Shown: positions 7,681 through 17,961, counted from the first letter of the stretch. The stretch is 64,000 nucleotides of DNA from Flavobacteriaceae bacterium (GCA_017852075.1 JAFMLQ010000005.1:1-64000), one strand, 5' to 3'. The notes: generated by a model not told the origin, from the sequence alone. Translations and numbers: made by a program.

Positions 7681-10600
7681 CTAGTTCAATTTATAAAACC
7701 AATCTTGCATCGCCAACTCGTCTAGTAAAGCAGAAGTAATCTTTACTTTTTGTGTTTTACTGTTTAGGGTAAGTTTTATCTTTTTTTCTGGGTCATAGAC
7801 ATTAAAAAACAACGTTTTATCTCCCTTAAAGCGCTTAAGATGACTTTGCAAAGCCCTTACCTTATCTTCATTCAGCTGATGTATATCCAACTGAAGTGTT
7901 AGCTTCTTCGCATTGTTTTCAATGGTGTTTTGCAACATTTCAAAACTCAAATACTGCATTCTTGGAGCTCCTACTTTACCCGTTTCTTTGTTTGTCCATC
8001 CTTGACGAATCATCATACGAATTCGAATAAACTGATTGACCACCAAAAAATGCCTATACTTTAAGTAGTCCTCTCCGAAAATGCGAAATTCATATTGGTC
8101 GGTAAAATCTTCTACTGTAAAACGCGCCCAACCTTTCCCATTTCGACTTTCCAAATGTTCCACATCATTGACTATACCCCCCAAACTCAATTCTCTATTG
8201 ACCAAATGATCCAAATCTCCCAATCGATTTAAAGAAATATTTACAAAATATTCCATTTCATGCGTAAAATCATCCAAGGGATGTGAGGAGATATAAATTC
8301 CTACTACTTCTTTTTCTTTTTTTAAGCGAATCAAATTATTCCAAGGTTCACAAAGAGGAATGGTTAAATCTTGATAGGTTTGATCTGTTGCTTCACCAAA
8401 AAGACTAACCTGTGCAGAATTTAAATGTTCCTGATATTTCGCTCCAAATCGAATGACCTTTTCCAAAAACGTAATACCCTCTCCATCAGGATTAAAATAC
8501 TGAGCCCTATGTGTTTCTCCAAAAGAGTCAAACCCCCCTGCTAGCACTAAATTTTCCATGGCTTTCTTATTCGCTGCACGCAAATCAATACGCTTGACCA
8601 AATCAAAAATAGAGTGGTATTTACCTTCTTTTCGATGCTCGATAATCGTTTCTACCGCACCTCTTCCTACTCCTTTAATAGCCCCCATCCCAAAGCGAAT
8701 AGCTTGTTCATCATTGACCGCAAATTTGTAAAAAGATTCATTGACGTCAGGCCCTAAAACCTTGAGACCCATACGCCTGCACTCCTCCATAAAAAAGGTC
8801 ACCTGCTTGATGTCGTTCATGTTGTTGGACAAGACTGCAGCCATGTATTCCGCAGGGTAATGTGCTTTTAGATAGGCCGTTTGAAAACCGATCCAAGCAT
8901 AACAAGTAGAATGGGATTTGTTGAACGCATAGGCGGCAAAAGCTTCCCAGTCTTTCCATATTTTTTCTAAAATTTCCTCCGGATGCCCATTCGCTTTTCC
9001 TCCTTCCAAAAATTGAGGTTTTAATTTTTGTAGCAAAGCGAAAATCTTTTTCCCCATTGCCTTTCGTAGTACATCCGCATCACCTTTAGAAAATCCAGCC
9101 AATTTTTGAGACAAGAGCATCACTTGCTCCTGATAGACGGTAATTCCGTATGTCTCTTCCAAATATTCTTGCATCACTGGGAGATCATAGGAAATCTCTT
9201 CTTTACCGTTTTTCCGATCTACAAAACTGGGAATATATTCCAAAGGACCTGGCCGATACAAAGCATTCATGGCTATTAAATCAGCAAAAACAGTAGGCTT
9301 TAAATCTTTCAAATATTTCTGCATCCCAGCAGATTCGTACTGAAAAATTCCCACTGTCTCCCCTTTTTGAAAAAGCGCATAGGTTTTTGGATCGTCCAAA
9401 GGAAACTGATCCGGATCCAAATCAATGTTGTGTTTGTATTTGACTAGTTTAACGGTATCCTTGATCAAAGTCAACGTTTTTAGCCCCAAGAAATCCATCT
9501 TCAACAAACCCGCATCTTCCACTACTGAATTGTCAAACTGAGTGACATACAAATCCGAATCTTTCGCCGTAGCTACAGGAACAAATTGGGTGATATCGTC
9601 TGGGGTAATAATGACTCCACAAGCGTGGGTCCCCGTATTGCGCAAAGACCCTTCTAGAACTTTGGCCTGTTGAATGGTCTGACCAGAAATCGAATCTTCC
9701 TCGGCCAAACTTTTAATTTCGTTGACTCTAGAAATTTCTTCAGTTCGCAGACTTTCTTTCAGCTCCTCATCAGTGGAACTGAAAATTTTTCCCAACTTGA
9801 TGTTGGGTAACAATTTTGCTATGCGGTCGGCTTCTCCCAAAGGCAAATCCAATACTCTTGCTGTATCACGAATAGAGGACTTGGCGGCCATGGTCCCATA
9901 GGTGATGATTTGCGCCACCTGTTTAGAGCCGTATTTTTCGATAACATAATCCATCACTCGCCCACGCCCTTCATCGTCAAAATCAATATCAATATCGGGC
10001 ATACTTACTCGGTCAGGATTTAAAAACCGCTCAAAAAGTAAATCGTATTCTATTGGGTCTATATTAGTGATTTTTAAACAATACGCCACCACAGATCCCG
10101 CTGCAGATCCTCGCCCTGGCCCTACAGAAACATCCATGTCTCGGGCCGCAGCAATAAAGTCTTGTACAATCAAAAAATACCCCGGATAGCCTGTATTGGC
10201 AATGACATTTAACTCAAAATCAATTCGCTCACGAATAGCATCTGTCAATTCTTCATAACGCTTTTTGGCTCCTTCATAGGTCAAATAACGCAAGTAATTG
10301 TTTTCTCCTTTTTTCCCGTCAGAATCGTTGTCCACTTGATATTCCTCTGGGATTTCAAATTGGGGCAACAATACATCTCGTGCCAATTCAAAAGGTTCAA
10401 TTTTGTCTACCAAAGCCTCTAGATTCAAAATGGCCTCAGGCACATCTTGAAACAAACGTTTCATCTCCTCGCTGGTCTTGAAATAGTATTCCTGATTGGG
10501 AAACCCATAGCGAAATCCTCTTCCCCGTCCTATTGGAGTGGCTTGCTTTTCTCCTTCTTTTACACAGAGTAAAATATCGTGGGCATTGGCCTCTTCCTTT

Positions 10601-12000
10601 TTGGTATAGTAGGTGTTGTTTGTCGCAACGAGGGGGATATTGTATTTGCTTGAAAATGCAATCAGTACCTCATTTGCCCGATTTTCACCTTCTTCGCCAT
10701 GGCGCATTAACTCAAGGTAAAAATCTTCTCCAAACTGATCATGCCACCACTGTAGCGCTTCTTCCGCTTGCCGATCGCCTACATTCAGAATTTTAGACGG
10801 TACTTCTCCATACATGTTTCCACTCAATACGATTAGGTGTTCTTTGTATTGCTCCACCAAATGCCGATCAATACGGGGAACATAATAAAACCCATCCACA
10901 TAAGCTGCAGAAGTCAGTTTGGCAAGATTGTGATAGCCTGCCTTATTTTTCGCTAAAAAAACAATTTGATACCCATCGTCTCTTCGAGTTTTGTCTTTGT
11001 GGTCATCGCACACATAAAATTCACAGCCTATGATGGGTTTGATCTTTTGATCGTCATCCACTTTGGCATTATGTCCATTTATGGCTTTGATAAAGTGAAA
11101 AGCTCCCATTAGGTTCCCATGGTCAGTAAGTGCAAGGGCAGGCATTTGATCTTCGGCCGCTGCGGAAACCAATTGATTAATTCGAGAAGTAGCCTGTAAA
11201 ACTGAAAACTGGGAATGATTGTGTAAATGTACGAAAGGGGCTTCTGCCAATGCAGTACTTATACCCGCTATAGGTTGCTCAACTTCAGGAGCTACTTTTT
11301 CATTTTTTAAACCCGCAGATGCCTCCTTTAAATTCTCATGTGAAAGCCCGATAGGTGAAAATGGGGTTCGGCGTGCTTTTATTTCAATAGTTTGTGCAGC
11401 CTGATTTTCAAACGACTTAGGATGTAATTGGTCTTTACGCAATAACTCCAGAAAAGCCCTAGAGGTTGCCTCAACATCAGCTGTAGCGTTGTGAGCTTCC
11501 TCAAAATTTTCTTGAAAGAGAAAATGATAAAGTTCACTTAAAGTCGGTAATTTAAATTTCCCTCCTCTACCTCCAGGCAACTGACATAGAGTGGCGGTTT
11601 CTTCAGTACAGGTATCGACTATGGCCTTGCCTTCCAAAACATCTTCTCGACCCGAACGGAGGTATTCTGCCCCCATAATGTTGCGGTCAAAAGAAACATT
11701 ATGTCCTACCACATAGTCCACCTGATTGAGTGCTGCATCAAATTGATCCAATACCTCTACAAGCGGTGTTCCTTTAGCTTCGGCCAAAGCGGTAGAAATC
11801 CCATGTACCTGTTCCGAATCAAAAGGGATAGTAAAACCATCTGGCTGGATAAGATAATCTTCATGGGAAACCACTTCCCCCTTGGCATCGTGAATTTGCC
11901 ATGCAATTTGAATACAGCGTGGCCAGTTCTCACTGTCGGTTAAAGGTGCATCCCAGCGTTTGGGCAAGCCCGTTGTTTCTGTGTCGAAGATTAAATACAT
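7681..12000 (-). CDS. dnaE: DNA polymerase III alpha subunit with N-terminal exonuclease
   Basis: Replicative polymerase of 1439 residues, longer than the ~1160 of E. coli DnaE because a DEDDh proofreading-type exonuclease precedes the PHP domain. The exonuclease motifs are DTETTG at 6-11, VGHNVSFDRN at 98-107 and HNATADVEA at 170-178. A linker runs from about 185 to 255. The PHP domain begins at FVHLHNHSQF (256-265) with DHGNLMG following. The polymerase palm has GPGRGSAAGS and PDIDIDFDDE, and the third acidic residue lies in KMDFLGL. Helix-hairpin-helix and OB-fold regions fill the C-terminus. Fused forms of this kind are known to me from Bacteroidota. It synthesises the chromosome and probably proofreads in cis. 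Confidence 0.96.
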   Translation of the reverse strand: MYLIFDTETTGLPKRWDAPLTDSENWPRCIQIAWQIHDAKGEVVSHEDYLIQPDGFTIPFDSEQVHGISTALAEAKGTPLVEVLDQFDAALNQVDYVVGHNVSFDRNIMGAEYLRSGREDVLEGKAIVDTCTEETATLCQLPGGRGGKFKLPTLSELYHFLFQENFEEAHNATADVEATSRAFLELLRKDQLHPKSFENQAAQTIEIKARRTPFSPIGLSHENLKEASAGLKNEKVAPEVEQPIAGISTALAEAPFVHLHNHSQFSVLQATSRINQLVSAAAEDQMPALALTDHGNLMGAFHFIKAINGHNAKVDDDQKIKPIIGCEFYVCDDHKDKTRRDDGYQIVFLAKNKAGYHNLAKLTSAAYVDGFYYVPRIDRHLVEQYKEHLIVLSGNMYGEVPSKILNVGDRQAEEALQWWHDQFGEDFYLELMRHGEEGENRANEVLIAFSSKYNIPLVATNNTYYTKKEEANAHDILLCVKEGEKQATPIGRGRGFRYGFPNQEYYFKTSEEMKRLFQDVPEAILNLEALVDKIEPFELARDVLLPQFEIPEEYQVDNDSDGKKGENNYLRYLTYEGAKKRYEELTDAIRERIDFELNVIANTGYPGYFLIVQDFIAAARDMDVSVGPGRGSAAGSVVAYCLKITNIDPIEYDLLFERFLNPDRVSMPDIDIDFDDEGRGRVMDYVIEKYGSKQVAQIITYGTMAAKSSIRDTARVLDLPLGEADRIAKLLPNIKLGKIFSSTDEELKESLRTEEISRVNEIKSLAEEDSISGQTIQQAKVLEGSLRNTGTHACGVIITPDDITQFVPVATAKDSDLYVTQFDNSVVEDAGLLKMDFLGLKTLTLIKDTVKLVKYKHNIDLDPDQFPLDDPKTYALFQKGETVGIFQYESAGMQKYLKDLKPTVFADLIAMNALYRPGPLEYIPSFVDRKNGKEEISYDLPVMQEYLEETYGITVYQEQVMLLSQKLAGFSKGDADVLRKAMGKKIFALLQKLKPQFLEGGKANGHPEEILEKIWKDWEAFAAYAFNKSHSTCYAWIGFQTAYLKAHYPAEYMAAVLSNNMNDIKQVTFFMEECRRMGLKVLGPDVNESFYKFAVNDEQAIRFGMGAIKGVGRGAVETIIEHRKEGKYHSIFDLVKRIDLRAANKKAMENLVLAGGFDSFGETHRAQYFNPDGEGITFLEKVIRFGAKYQEHLNSAQVSLFGEATDQTYQDLTIPLCEPWNNLIRLKKEKEVVGIYISSHPLDDFTHEMEYFVNISLNRLGDLDHLVNRELSLGGIVNDVEHLESRNGKGWARFTVEDFTDQYEFRIFGEDYLKYRHFLVVNQFIRIRMMIRQGWTNKETGKVGAPRMQYLSFEMLQNTIENNAKKLTLQLDIHQLNEDKVRALQSHLKRFKGDKTLFFNVYDPEKKIKLTLNSKTQKVKITSALLDELAMQDWFYKLN

Positions 12001-12321
12001 TGAAACGAAAATAACAAATTATCTCAGGCGTGAGAAAAGGAGTTATTGGCATTTATCAACCAAATAATATTTTCTTGCTCTACTGTGGAGAAGGTGTTCA
12101 GATGCTGAAATAAATTCAGCACGAGAGGTTTGTTGCACTAGGTTTCGCTTCTCAAGATGACAAACTGAGCTTTCACTATTCCTTTGCTTGGGGCAGGCTC
12201 TATTTACAATGGCACGAAAAAACCGATCCGAAGATTGGGTTTAAAAAAATTGAATTATCATCGCTAAATCTAAAGCTTAGAAATGCTTTTCGTATCTTCC
12301 CCTTAAAAAGAAAAAGGAAAA
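12001..12321. other. Intergenic region between divergent dnaE and exonuclease genes
   Basis: It holds the promoters of dnaE and of the ligase-associated operon, neither with a clean consensus. It also holds an eroded hairpin repeat at 12101-12121. No coding frame is convincing. Confidence 0.5.
12101..12121. repeat. REP-like hairpin remnant
   Basis: TGCTGAA-ATAAA-TTCAGCA, preceded by CAGA and followed by CGAGAG. It resembles intergenic hairpin repeats scattered in Flavobacteriaceae genomes. A second degenerate piece (CTTCTCAAGATGACAAAC) lies about 30 bases downstream. Confidence 0.45.
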
Positions 12322-13323
12322 ATGCCATTGCTGGAGTTTACTTCCAAAGGAATTTATTGTGCTCAAGCAGACGTGTATCTGGACCCTTGGCGGGGCGTGG
12401 ATAGGGCAGTTATTTCACACGGACATTCAGATCATGCGCGCTGGGGTAGCAAACATTACATAACCCAAGAGATCAATGTACCCGTTATCCAACACCGTTT
12501 GGGAAATATCTCGGTAACAGGTAAAAAATACGGAGAACCTTTTACTGTAAATGGTGTTCAGTTTTCCTTTTACCCTGCAGGGCACGTCCCTGGCTCTGCA
12601 CAAATCCGAGTGGAATACAAAGGAGAAGTTTGGGTGTTTACAGGAGATTACAAAACCCAATCCGATGGGATTTCTAACCCTTTTGAACCTGTAAAGTGTA
12701 ATACTTTTATTACCGAATGTACTTTTGGTTTACCTGTCTTTCAATGGGAGGAACCTATAAAAATACACGACCGTATCAACCATTGGTGGGCGCAAAATCA
12801 AAATGAAAAAACCACTAGTTTATTAATGGGGTATTCTTTGGGAAAAATACAACGACTACTAAAACACCTCGACCCTTCCATTGGGCGAATATTCACGCAC
12901 GGAGCCACAGAACAAATGACCCAAGTTTTAAGGCAATTTATCGATTTTCCTGAGACCAAACTCATCACCCGCGAGACCCCAAAAAAAGAAATCGAAGGCA
13001 ATTTAGTCCTTGCTCCTCCAGCAGTTTTAGGCAGTCCTTGGGTTAAAAAATTAGGACGCCTCTCTACCGGCTATGCCTCCGGCTGGATGGCTTTCCGCGG
13101 AGCACGAAGAAGACGTGCGGTGGATCGCGCCTTTGTCTTATCTGATCATGCGGACTGGAATGGGCTTTTATCCGCCATAAAAGCTACCGGCTGTGAAAAC
13201 GTAATTACCACCCACGGTTATACCGATCTCTTTGCGAAATACTTGCAAGAAAATGGGTGGAATGCCCGTACCCAAAAAACCCAATACGAAACTGAAACAC
13301 TAGAAACTGCTACTACAGAATGA
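12322..13323 (+). CDS. Ligase-associated DNA exonuclease (metallo-beta-lactamase fold)
   Basis: Protein of 333 residues with the HxHxDH metal motif at 33-38 (SHGHSDHARW). FTGDYKTQ provides the later aspartate, and SDHADWNGL plus TTHGYT lie in the C-terminal half, as in the beta-CASP-like/SNM1 group. It is the first gene of a four-gene operon and overlaps the ligase gene by ATGA. In the family, this enzyme is predicted to trim DNA ends together with the ligase, helicase and nuclease encoded downstream. The assignment rests on motifs and on the very characteristic neighbourhood. Confidence 0.9.
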   Translation: MPLLEFTSKGIYCAQADVYLDPWRGVDRAVISHGHSDHARWGSKHYITQEINVPVIQHRLGNISVTGKKYGEPFTVNGVQFSFYPAGHVPGSAQIRVEYKGEVWVFTGDYKTQSDGISNPFEPVKCNTFITECTFGLPVFQWEEPIKIHDRINHWWAQNQNEKTTSLLMGYSLGKIQRLLKHLDPSIGRIFTHGATEQMTQVLRQFIDFPETKLITRETPKKEIEGNLVLAPPAVLGSPWVKKLGRLSTGYASGWMAFRGARRRRAVDRAFVLSDHADWNGLLSAIKATGCENVITTHGYTDLFAKYLQENGWNARTQKTQYETETLETATTE

Positions 13324-14906
13324 GACGTTTTGCCGCCTTAATTGAACAATTGGACAGCACCAATAAAACCAATCAAAAGGTAGCTTCCTTAACACAGTAT
13401 TTTCAAGAAGCGCCCAAAGAAGATGCTTTATGGGCGGTAGCTCTTTTATCCCACCGAAGACCTTCACGTCCTGTCACTACCACCTTGATGAGAAGCTGGG
13501 CAGCAGAACTAGCAGATCTGCCAGAATGGTTGTTTGAAGAATCGTATCATATTGTTGGGGATTTGGCAGAAACCATAGCGTTATTAGTAAAACAAGAGAC
13601 TAAAGGTGTTCCTCCGTCCCTCTCCCAATGCATCTTAGAAATCATCAATCTAAAGTCCAAAGAAGTAGCCGAGAAAAAACAGTATATCCTCAAACGCTGG
13701 CAAAGTCTGACTAATTTTGAACGCTTTGTATTTAATAAAATTCTCACGGGTGGGTTTCGAATTGGAATTAGTCAAAAACTGATGACAAGAGCCTTATCAA
13801 AAGCAGTTGATATTGACGAAAATATCTTAGCCCATCGCTTGATGGGACAATGGTCTCCACAAACCACCACCTTTGACGAAATCCTGTTAAATCCCAACCC
13901 TGAAGATCAAATTTCTCAACCGTATCCATTTTTTTTAGCCTATGCTCTCGAAGACGATTTTCAGGAAAAACAAAACGTCGCAAACTGGCATATAGAGCAC
14001 AAATGGGATGGGATGCGTGCACAACTCATTGTTCGAGGAGGAAAACACTTTTTATGGAGTCGAGGGGAAGAACTCATTACTGATAAATTCCCAGAACTGG
14101 ATATGCTTGTCGATATTCTACCCGATGGAACCGTAGTGGACGGTGAATTGCTCCCATTCAAAAATGGAGTTATTGGAGATTTTAACGCTCTTCAAAAGCG
14201 CATTGGAAGAAAAACGGTTTCCCAAAAATTACAAAACGATATCCCCATTGTGTTAATGCTTTATGACATTTTAGAATGGGAGGGAAAAGATATCCGAGAA
14301 CTCCCTCTATCAAAACGCCAACACCTTTTGGCGGGACTGTATCATCAAGTAAAAGGAGCTTCTGTTCCTTTGCGCATATCAGAAGTATTCCAATTTTCTA
14401 GCTGGGAAAAAGTTGCTATGGAACGTCAAAAAGCCACCAAAAAACGCAGTGAGGGATTGATGCTTAAACATAAGAACTCTCCTTATGAGGTAGGACGTAA
14501 AAAAGGAAACTGGTGGAAATGGAAATCGGATCCCAAAACCATCGATGCAGTATTGACCTACGCCATGCGCGGCCACGGAAGGCGTACAAACCTCTACACA
14601 GACTATACTTTTGCACTCTGGCAAGAAGATCAATTGGTCACCTTTGCCAAAGCCTATTCAGGACTAACCGATGCTGAGATCAAAAAAGTAGATCAGTTTG
14701 TCAAACAAAATACCTTGGAACGATTTGGGCCCGTACGTCAAGTTAAAGCTGAATTGGTCTTTGAAATTGCTTTTGAAGGGATTGCCCCTTCTCCCCGTCA
14801 TAAAAGTGGAGTCGCTGTGCGTTTTCCCCGTATCTTACGCTGGCGACATGATAAAAAAATAACTGATGCAAACCGTCTTGAGGATTTAAAACAATTGCTC
14901 CCATGA
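13320..14906 (+). CDS. ATP-dependent DNA ligase (ligase-associated operon)
   Basis: Protein of 528 residues with an N-terminal DNA-binding region (1-205), an adenylation domain and an OB fold. The nucleotidyl lysine is K228 in HKWDGMRAQ. Further motifs are VVDGELL, LMLYDILEWEG, SEGLMLKHKNS and the motif V region WWKWKSD. The C-terminal FEGIAPSPRHKSGVAVRFPR carries the usual conserved arginine region. It seals nicks using ATP, unlike the essential NAD-dependent LigA, which is not in this window. Start and stop overlap the neighbours by four bases each, indicating translational coupling. Confidence 0.94.
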   Translation: MRRFAALIEQLDSTNKTNQKVASLTQYFQEAPKEDALWAVALLSHRRPSRPVTTTLMRSWAAELADLPEWLFEESYHIVGDLAETIALLVKQETKGVPPSLSQCILEIINLKSKEVAEKKQYILKRWQSLTNFERFVFNKILTGGFRIGISQKLMTRALSKAVDIDENILAHRLMGQWSPQTTTFDEILLNPNPEDQISQPYPFFLAYALEDDFQEKQNVANWHIEHKWDGMRAQLIVRGGKHFLWSRGEELITDKFPELDMLVDILPDGTVVDGELLPFKNGVIGDFNALQKRIGRKTVSQKLQNDIPIVLMLYDILEWEGKDIRELPLSKRQHLLAGLYHQVKGASVPLRISEVFQFSSWEKVAMERQKATKKRSEGLMLKHKNSPYEVGRKKGNWWKWKSDPKTIDAVLTYAMRGHGRRTNLYTDYTFALWQEDQLVTFAKAYSGLTDAEIKKVDQFVKQNTLERFGPVRQVKAELVFEIAFEGIAPSPRHKSGVAVRFPRILRWRHDKKITDANRLEDLKQLLP

Positions 14907-17320
14907 CAACGGTAAGACAGTGGTTTAAGGCTCAAGGGTGGAAGCCCCAAACCTTTCAAAAAGAATGTTGGAAAGCTTATGAGGAAGGAAAAAATGGCAT
15001 GCTTCATGCCCCCACTGGAAGCGGAAAAACGTATGCGCTGTGGGGTGGTATTCTACATGAGGCGCTTAAAACAAAAAAGCATGCTGTAGGGGTTCAAGCG
15101 TTATGGATTACGCCTTTACGTGCATTGGCAGTTGAGATTCAACAAGCAACTCAACGAATCACTTCAGATTTACAACCTGATCTCAAAGTAGCCTTACGTA
15201 CAGGTGACACCTCCCAAAGCGAACGTGCCAAACAGAAACGAAAACCCTCTTTTGGCCTAGTCACCACCCCAGAAAGTTTACATGTTTTATTGAGTACCAA
15301 AGACCACCCAAAAAGCTTCCAACACCTCAGAGTGATTGTAGTGGATGAATGGCATGAACTACTGGGAACCAAACGTGGAGTCCAGATAGAATTGGCTATC
15401 GCTTATTTGCGATCATTCCTCCCAGAGCTCAAAGTTTGGGGTATTTCTGCCACGCTAGGCAATAAGGATTTGGCAAGAGAAATCTTGTTAGGACCTACTG
15501 AAAATCATATCACCATCAATGCCCAAATCAAAAAGAAAATCAAAGTCAAATCCCTTTTACCTAAAAACATGGAACGCTTCCCTTGGCGTGGACATTTAGG
15601 AATTCATTTGTTACCCCAGGTTTTACAATTGGTACAAAAAAATAAGTCTACTCTAATTTTTACCAACACCCGAGCGCAATGTGAAATCTGGTTTCACAGC
15701 CTCTTGGAAGCGGATCCTAACCTTGCTGGAAATATGGCTATGCATCATGGAAGTATAGACAAAAAAATTCGGTTATGGGTAGAGGAAGCCCTCAGAAAGG
15801 AAGAACTCAAAGTGGTGGTCTGTACTTCCAGTTTAGATTTAGGTGTAGATTTTAGTCCGGTAGAACACTGTGTGCAGATTGGGAGCCCAAAGGGGGTAGG
15901 ACGTTTTATCCAACGTGCGGGAAGAAGCGGCCACCGACCCCAGGCAGGAAGTACCATTCACTTTCTTCCTACCCATGCTATGGAATTGATCGAATCTGTA
16001 GCGTTACAACGAGGAATCGAACAACAACAAATCGAAGATCGGATTCCTTACCTCAACACTTATGATGTCTTGCTGCAGTTTCTTATGACTCTTGCCGTAG
16101 GAAGTGGATTTAACCCAAAGACCCTCTTGGCCATCATTCAAAACACCTTTTGCTTTCAAACTCTAGATGAAATTCGTTGGCAGTGGTTGATCAATTTTCT
16201 GGTTAAAGGAAGTCAAAGTTTAGAACAGTATGATGAATACAAGAAGGTCAATGTTCTAGTAGACGGAAATCTTAAGGTACTCAATAAAGGGGTTGCAATG
16301 CGTCACCGCCTGTCCATGGGTACCATTGTGAGTGATACGACTTTAAAGATCCGTTACCAAAAAGGCGGATATTTGGGATCTATAGAAGAATGGTTTGTTG
16401 CCAAACTCAAGCCTGGGGATGTTTTTACCTTTTCAGGTCGAAATCTGGAACTGCTCCGAATGCATAATATGGAAGTTATTGTACGTAAGTCCAAATCCAA
16501 GAAAAGTCGAATTCCCTCCTGGATGGGAGGGCGAATGAGTTTTAGTGCTCACCTGAGCGATTTGCTGAAAAAGGCTTTGTACGAAAAACGCAATCAGAAT
16601 ACACCAGAATTTAACGCTTTGATTCCTGTTTTTACGCAGCAACAAAAAGAGTCAATCATTCCCCAACCCAGTCAATTTTTAATCGAACGTTTTGAGACTA
16701 AAGAAGGTTTTCATACCGTATTTTATCCCTTTGAGGGTTATGCCATCCATGAAGCCATGGCAAGTTTATTGGCCTACCGAATTAGTTTATTGTCACCCAT
16801 CACGTTCAGCATGTCCTTTAACGATTACGGTTTTGAATTGTTGTCCGATCAGCCTTTTTCTAAAGAAGATTTTTTAGACAATTCTCTTTTGACACTTGAT
16901 CATCTACACGAAGATTTAGAACAAAGTATCAATATTTCTGAAATGGCACGGAGACGCTTTAGAGATATTGCTGTGATTTCTGGTTTGGTTTTTCAAGGCT
17001 TTCCGAATAAGCCTATTAAAACAAAGCATTTACAAAGTGGGTCACAATTGTTTTATGATGTCTTTAAAGATTACGAACCCGACAACCTCCTCTACCAACA
17101 AGCCTTAGAGGAAACTTTTGACCACGGAATGGAGCGAGGACGAATGACACAAGTGTTTGAAAACATCCAAAAACAAACCCTTGTTTGGCAGGATTGTACT
17201 CAACCCACCCCCTTTTCGTTTCCACTAATCACAGATCGTATTCGTTCCAAACTCTCTTCAGAAACGGTAGAGGATCGTATCAAGAAAATGTATCTTCAAC
17301 TTGAAAAAGCAGCCGGATGA
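14903..17320 (+). CDS. Ligase-associated DEXH-box helicase (Lhr-like)
   Basis: Protein of 805 residues in superfamily 2. The Walker A motif is HAPTGSGKT at 35-43, the DEWH box is at 148-151, and motif III is SATLGN. The second RecA domain has TSSLDLGVDF and QRAGRSGHRP. The C-terminal region matches the Lhr-core architecture (winged helix plus beta-barrel domain). It would unwind or translocate on nucleic acid and present substrates to the neighbouring ligase and nucleases. ATGA overlaps occur at both ends. Confidence 0.93.
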   Translation: MTTVRQWFKAQGWKPQTFQKECWKAYEEGKNGMLHAPTGSGKTYALWGGILHEALKTKKHAVGVQALWITPLRALAVEIQQATQRITSDLQPDLKVALRTGDTSQSERAKQKRKPSFGLVTTPESLHVLLSTKDHPKSFQHLRVIVVDEWHELLGTKRGVQIELAIAYLRSFLPELKVWGISATLGNKDLAREILLGPTENHITINAQIKKKIKVKSLLPKNMERFPWRGHLGIHLLPQVLQLVQKNKSTLIFTNTRAQCEIWFHSLLEADPNLAGNMAMHHGSIDKKIRLWVEEALRKEELKVVVCTSSLDLGVDFSPVEHCVQIGSPKGVGRFIQRAGRSGHRPQAGSTIHFLPTHAMELIESVALQRGIEQQQIEDRIPYLNTYDVLLQFLMTLAVGSGFNPKTLLAIIQNTFCFQTLDEIRWQWLINFLVKGSQSLEQYDEYKKVNVLVDGNLKVLNKGVAMRHRLSMGTIVSDTTLKIRYQKGGYLGSIEEWFVAKLKPGDVFTFSGRNLELLRMHNMEVIVRKSKSKKSRIPSWMGGRMSFSAHLSDLLKKALYEKRNQNTPEFNALIPVFTQQQKESIIPQPSQFLIERFETKEGFHTVFYPFEGYAIHEAMASLLAYRISLLSPITFSMSFNDYGFELLSDQPFSKEDFLDNSLLTLDHLHEDLEQSINISEMARRRFRDIAVISGLVFQGFPNKPIKTKHLQSGSQLFYDVFKDYEPDNLLYQQALEETFDHGMERGRMTQVFENIQKQTLVWQDCTQPTPFSFPLITDRIRSKLSSETVEDRIKKMYLQLEKAAG

Positions 17321-17961
17321 AGCGAATCCAAATTGAAGGTCATCATTTTGTTTTACACCCCAGTGGTGCAATTTTTTGGGAAGAAAAAAAAACTCTTTTA
17401 CTGGCGGATGTACATTTGGGAAAAGTCGCTCACTTTAGAAAGAATGGGATTGCCGTTCCACGTAAAGTGGAAGGGGCCTTTTTCAAAAAAATCACTACTA
17501 TTTTATTTGAATTTAACGTTGAGCGTTTTTTGTTTTTAGGGGATCTTTTCCACAGCTTTAAAAACAACGAATGGCATTTGTTTGCGGCGTGGGTCAAACA
17601 ACAAAAAACTGAAATGATTTTAGTGGAAGGCAACCACGATGTAATCCCTGCTGCCCAATTTGAGGCAATAGGTCTTATTGTGGTCCGCGACTTCACCGAA
17701 GACACTTTTTACTTCTCCCATTTCCCAACAGAAAAAGTGGAACATTTCGTTTTTTGTGGTCACGTTCATCCTGGGGTCAAACTAAAAGGAGCCGGTTTGC
17801 CCCAAATGAAAGTACCCTGCTTTTATCAGTCCCCTCAACAACTCATTCTCCCTGCCTTTGGCGCTTTTACTGGCTTACATATTTTATCACCAAAAAAAGG
17901 GGATCAAGTTTTTGTGACTACAGGGAAAGAAGTCGTGGAAATTACAGAAAATAGAACCTAA
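17317..17961 (+). CDS. pdeM: Ligase-associated endonuclease PdeM
   Basis: Protein of 214 residues in the calcineurin-like metallophosphoesterase superfamily. Metal-binding motifs are ADVHLGK (D31, H33), FLGDLFHS, VEGNHD and CGHVHPG. The family of this size next to the DNA ligase, exonuclease and helicase is annotated as a ligase-associated DNA damage response endonuclease. It is the last gene of the operon, and mfd follows closely on the same strand. Confidence 0.9.
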   Translation: MKRIQIEGHHFVLHPSGAIFWEEKKTLLLADVHLGKVAHFRKNGIAVPRKVEGAFFKKITTILFEFNVERFLFLGDLFHSFKNNEWHLFAAWVKQQKTEMILVEGNHDVIPAAQFEAIGLIVVRDFTEDTFYFSHFPTEKVEHFVFCGHVHPGVKLKGAGLPQMKVPCFYQSPQQLILPAFGAFTGLHILSPKKGDQVFVTTGKEVVEITENRT

